From CAYXUW01 sp964468375 (GTDB lineage Bacteria; Planctomycetota; Phycisphaerae; Sedimentisphaerales; Anaerobacaceae), in assembly GCA_964468375.1 (NCBI GenBank), contig CAYXUW010000060.1:1-14501 (forward strand): a stretch of DNA of 14,501 nt. The letters run 5' to 3'. The notes beneath the pieces are model-generated. The model saw nothing but the letters and a program-made list of their open reading frames with translations, was not told where the DNA came from and did not search any database. A program made the position numbers and the translations under genes. This document shows positions 13,307 through 14,501 of this stretch, one piece after another. How positions within the stretch are numbered: the first letter of the stretch is position 1; every line of letters starts with the position of its first letter.

Positions 13307-13609
13307 ATGAATATGGTGGGAAAACATTTAAGAGTATTAACATTGCTTGCATGCGCATTGGCAGTTATTACGGTTGTTGCAGTAGGTTGCAGCAAGAAAG
13401 AACCTGCTACGCCGGTAGAAGCCAAAGAAACTGCTTCCGATGAGGTCGAACAAACCACCTGTCCCGTGATGGAAGGAAACCCCATCGACAAGAATGTCTT
13501 TGTAATGTACAAGGGCAAAAAGGTTTATTTCTGTTGCGAAAGCTGCAAGGCGGAGTTCGAAAAGAACCCGGAAAAGTATCTCCCAAAACTGCCGCAGTTT
13601 AAAAAATAG
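13307..13609 (+). CDS. YHS-domain lipoprotein (predicted periplasmic metal-binding protein)
   Basis: 100 residues. A lipoprotein signal (1-27) ends at lipobox VAVGC with acylated C28. A short Glu/Ala/Thr linker leads to a YHS-type domain (about 51-93): TTCPVMEGNPIDKN, then VYFCCESCKAEFEKNPEKYL, with C52, C76, C77 and C80 as possible ligands. YHS domains occur in copper pumps and TRASH-like metal sensors. Here it sits between adaptor and pump genes, 25 bases after cusB and 59 before cusA, so it is likely a membrane-tethered metal chaperone for the efflux complex. AAAGG (13292-13296) supports the ATG; a second ATG two codons on is possible. Confidence 0.88.
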   Translation: MNMVGKHLRVLTLLACALAVITVVAVGCSKKEPATPVEAKETASDEVEQTTCPVMEGNPIDKNVFVMYKGKKVYFCCESCKAEFEKNPEKYLPKLPQFKK

Positions 13610-13668
13610 CTGCAAATTCGTTAATAAGCAGGTTCGCAGTATAGTTTTTCCTCGGAGTGCATAACTAA

Positions 13669-14501
13669 ATGGATGAACTGAAAGAATACCGGCCGTCGTT
13701 CATAGATAAGGTGATACGCTTCTGCCTTGAGAACAAGCTGGTAGTTGCTTTAATTGTGTTATTCCTTGTGGGCTGTGGCATAGCATTCGCGCCTTTTGAT
13801 TGGGAATTCAACCTGTTCCCGAGAAATCCTGTCGCCGTCGATGCGATACCCGACATCGGCGAGAACCAGCAGATTGTCTTCACTAACTGGCCGGGAAGGA
13901 GCCCGCAGGACGTCGAGGATCAGATAACGTATCCGCTTACAACATCGCTTTTAGGTGTGCCGGGGGTAAAGACGATTCGCTGCTTTTCGATGTTTGGCTT
14001 TTCTTCGATATACATTATCTTCAACGAAAAAGAGGACTTCTATTGGACCCGCAGCCGGGTGCTCGAAAAACTTAACTCACTGCCTAAAGGAACGTTGCCG
14101 GAAGGCGTTCAGCCGATGCTTGGCCCCGATGCGACTGCGCTCGGCCAGATTTTTTGGTATACCTTAGAGGGCAGAGACCCCAAAGGTGAGCCGACCGGAG
14201 GATGGGACCTCGACGAACTGAGAAGCATTCAGGATTGGATTGTAAGGTACGCGATTCTGGGGGCTGAAGGTATAAGCGATGTCGCCTCGGTAGGGGGCTT
14301 CGTCAAGGAATACCAGATAGATGTTGACCCTGATGCGATGCGGGCTTTCGAGGTCGGCATTGATGATATATTTGCCGCTGTGCAGAAAAGCAACATAGAC
14401 GTCGGTGCCCGCACCATAGAGATAAACAGAGTCGAATACGTCATCCGCGGACTGGGTTTTATCAAGAAACTCGGCGACGTGGAAAATACTGTGATAAAGG
14501 T
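13669..14501 (+). CDS. cusA: CusA/CzcA-type heavy-metal RND transporter (5' part, runs off the window)
   Basis: ATG 13669, with CGGAG at 13653-13657, opens a frame that continues past the end of the window (277 complete codons seen of roughly 1,050 expected for the family). Residues about 24-43 are the first transmembrane helix (VVALIVLFLVGCGIAFA). They are followed by AVDAIPDIGENQQIVFTNWP (56-75), QDVEDQITYPLTTSLLGVPG and SMFGFSSIYIIFNE, the start of the porter domain, then LGPDATALGQIFWY, SIQDWIVRY and SVGGFVKEYQIDVDPDAM. These match the heavy-metal-efflux branch of RND pumps. The key Met and proton-relay residues that separate Cu/Ag from Zn/Co types lie beyond the window, so copper specificity rests on the CsoR and CusB-like neighbours. 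Confidence 0.94.
   Translation, partial: MDELKEYRPSFIDKVIRFCLENKLVVALIVLFLVGCGIAFAPFDWEFNLFPRNPVAVDAIPDIGENQQIVFTNWPGRSPQDVEDQITYPLTTSLLGVPGVKTIRCFSMFGFSSIYIIFNEKEDFYWTRSRVLEKLNSLPKGTLPEGVQPMLGPDATALGQIFWYTLEGRDPKGEPTGGWDLDELRSIQDWIVRYAILGAEGISDVASVGGFVKEYQIDVDPDAMRAFEVGIDDIFAAVQKSNIDVGARTIEINRVEYVIRGLGFIKKLGDVENTVIK

Noticed and set aside
1..14501. CRISPR arrays, tRNA or rRNA genes, insertion sequences
   Set aside because: Scanned by eye on both strands; no regularly spaced repeats, cloverleaf-like segments or transposase motifs were found.

Overview
All recognisable genes lie on the + strand. The window reads as the chromosome of an anaerobic or microaerophilic planctomycete, most likely class Phycisphaerae (Sedimentisphaerales-like). 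Two things suggest this. The first secreted protein ends in a thrombospondin type 3 repeat plus a dockerin-like Ca-binding module of the form common at the C-termini of exported proteins in that group. The oxygen-defence genes are the anaerobe set (rubrerythrin, desulfoferrodoxin, flavodiiron protein, rubredoxin) rather than catalase and SOD. This placement is an inference and was not tested by any search.

Region 1 (1-1865). The last codons of an unidentified gene (2-58) are followed by an AT-rich spacer with several small inverted repeats and a possible 11-codon leader ORF. Next comes a secreted sulfite-oxidase-fold molybdopterin protein (301-1542), then a 323-base non-coding stretch leading to the regulator.

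Region 2 (1866-9923) is a compact reactive-oxygen and iron-handling island. It opens with a PerR-type regulator. After it come a small EncFtn-like diiron protein, rubrerythrin, thiol peroxidase (Tpx), an FprA flavodiiron protein, desulfoferrodoxin, ferritin, a rubrerythrin-like ferritin-family protein, a 54-residue rubredoxin, glucose-6-phosphate dehydrogenase, a second rubrerythrin-like protein, and a TIGR02757-type HhH protein with a C-terminal four-Cys loop. Spacing is tight: ATGA overlap between tpx and fprA, 3 nt between dfx and ftn, 2 nt between ftn and the next gene. This implies co-transcription over much of the block. In function, desulfoferrodoxin reduces superoxide to peroxide, rubrerythrin and Tpx remove peroxide, FprA reduces O2 to water (or NO to N2O), ferritin and EncFtn-like proteins take up Fe(II), rubredoxin carries electrons, and Zwf makes NADPH. 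No rubredoxin reductase is present in the window.

Region 3 (9924-14501) is a copper/heavy-metal efflux operon. A CsoR-type repressor is preceded by a near-perfect ATACCCC-TAG-GGGGTAT operator sitting on the predicted promoter. It is followed by a TolC-family outer-membrane channel, a CusB-type adaptor with two heavy-metal-binding domains and a His/Met-rich tail, a YHS-domain lipoprotein, and the first 277 codons of a CusA/CzcA-type RND pump that runs off the window.

I saw no tRNA, rRNA, CRISPR array, insertion sequence or convincing rho-independent terminator.
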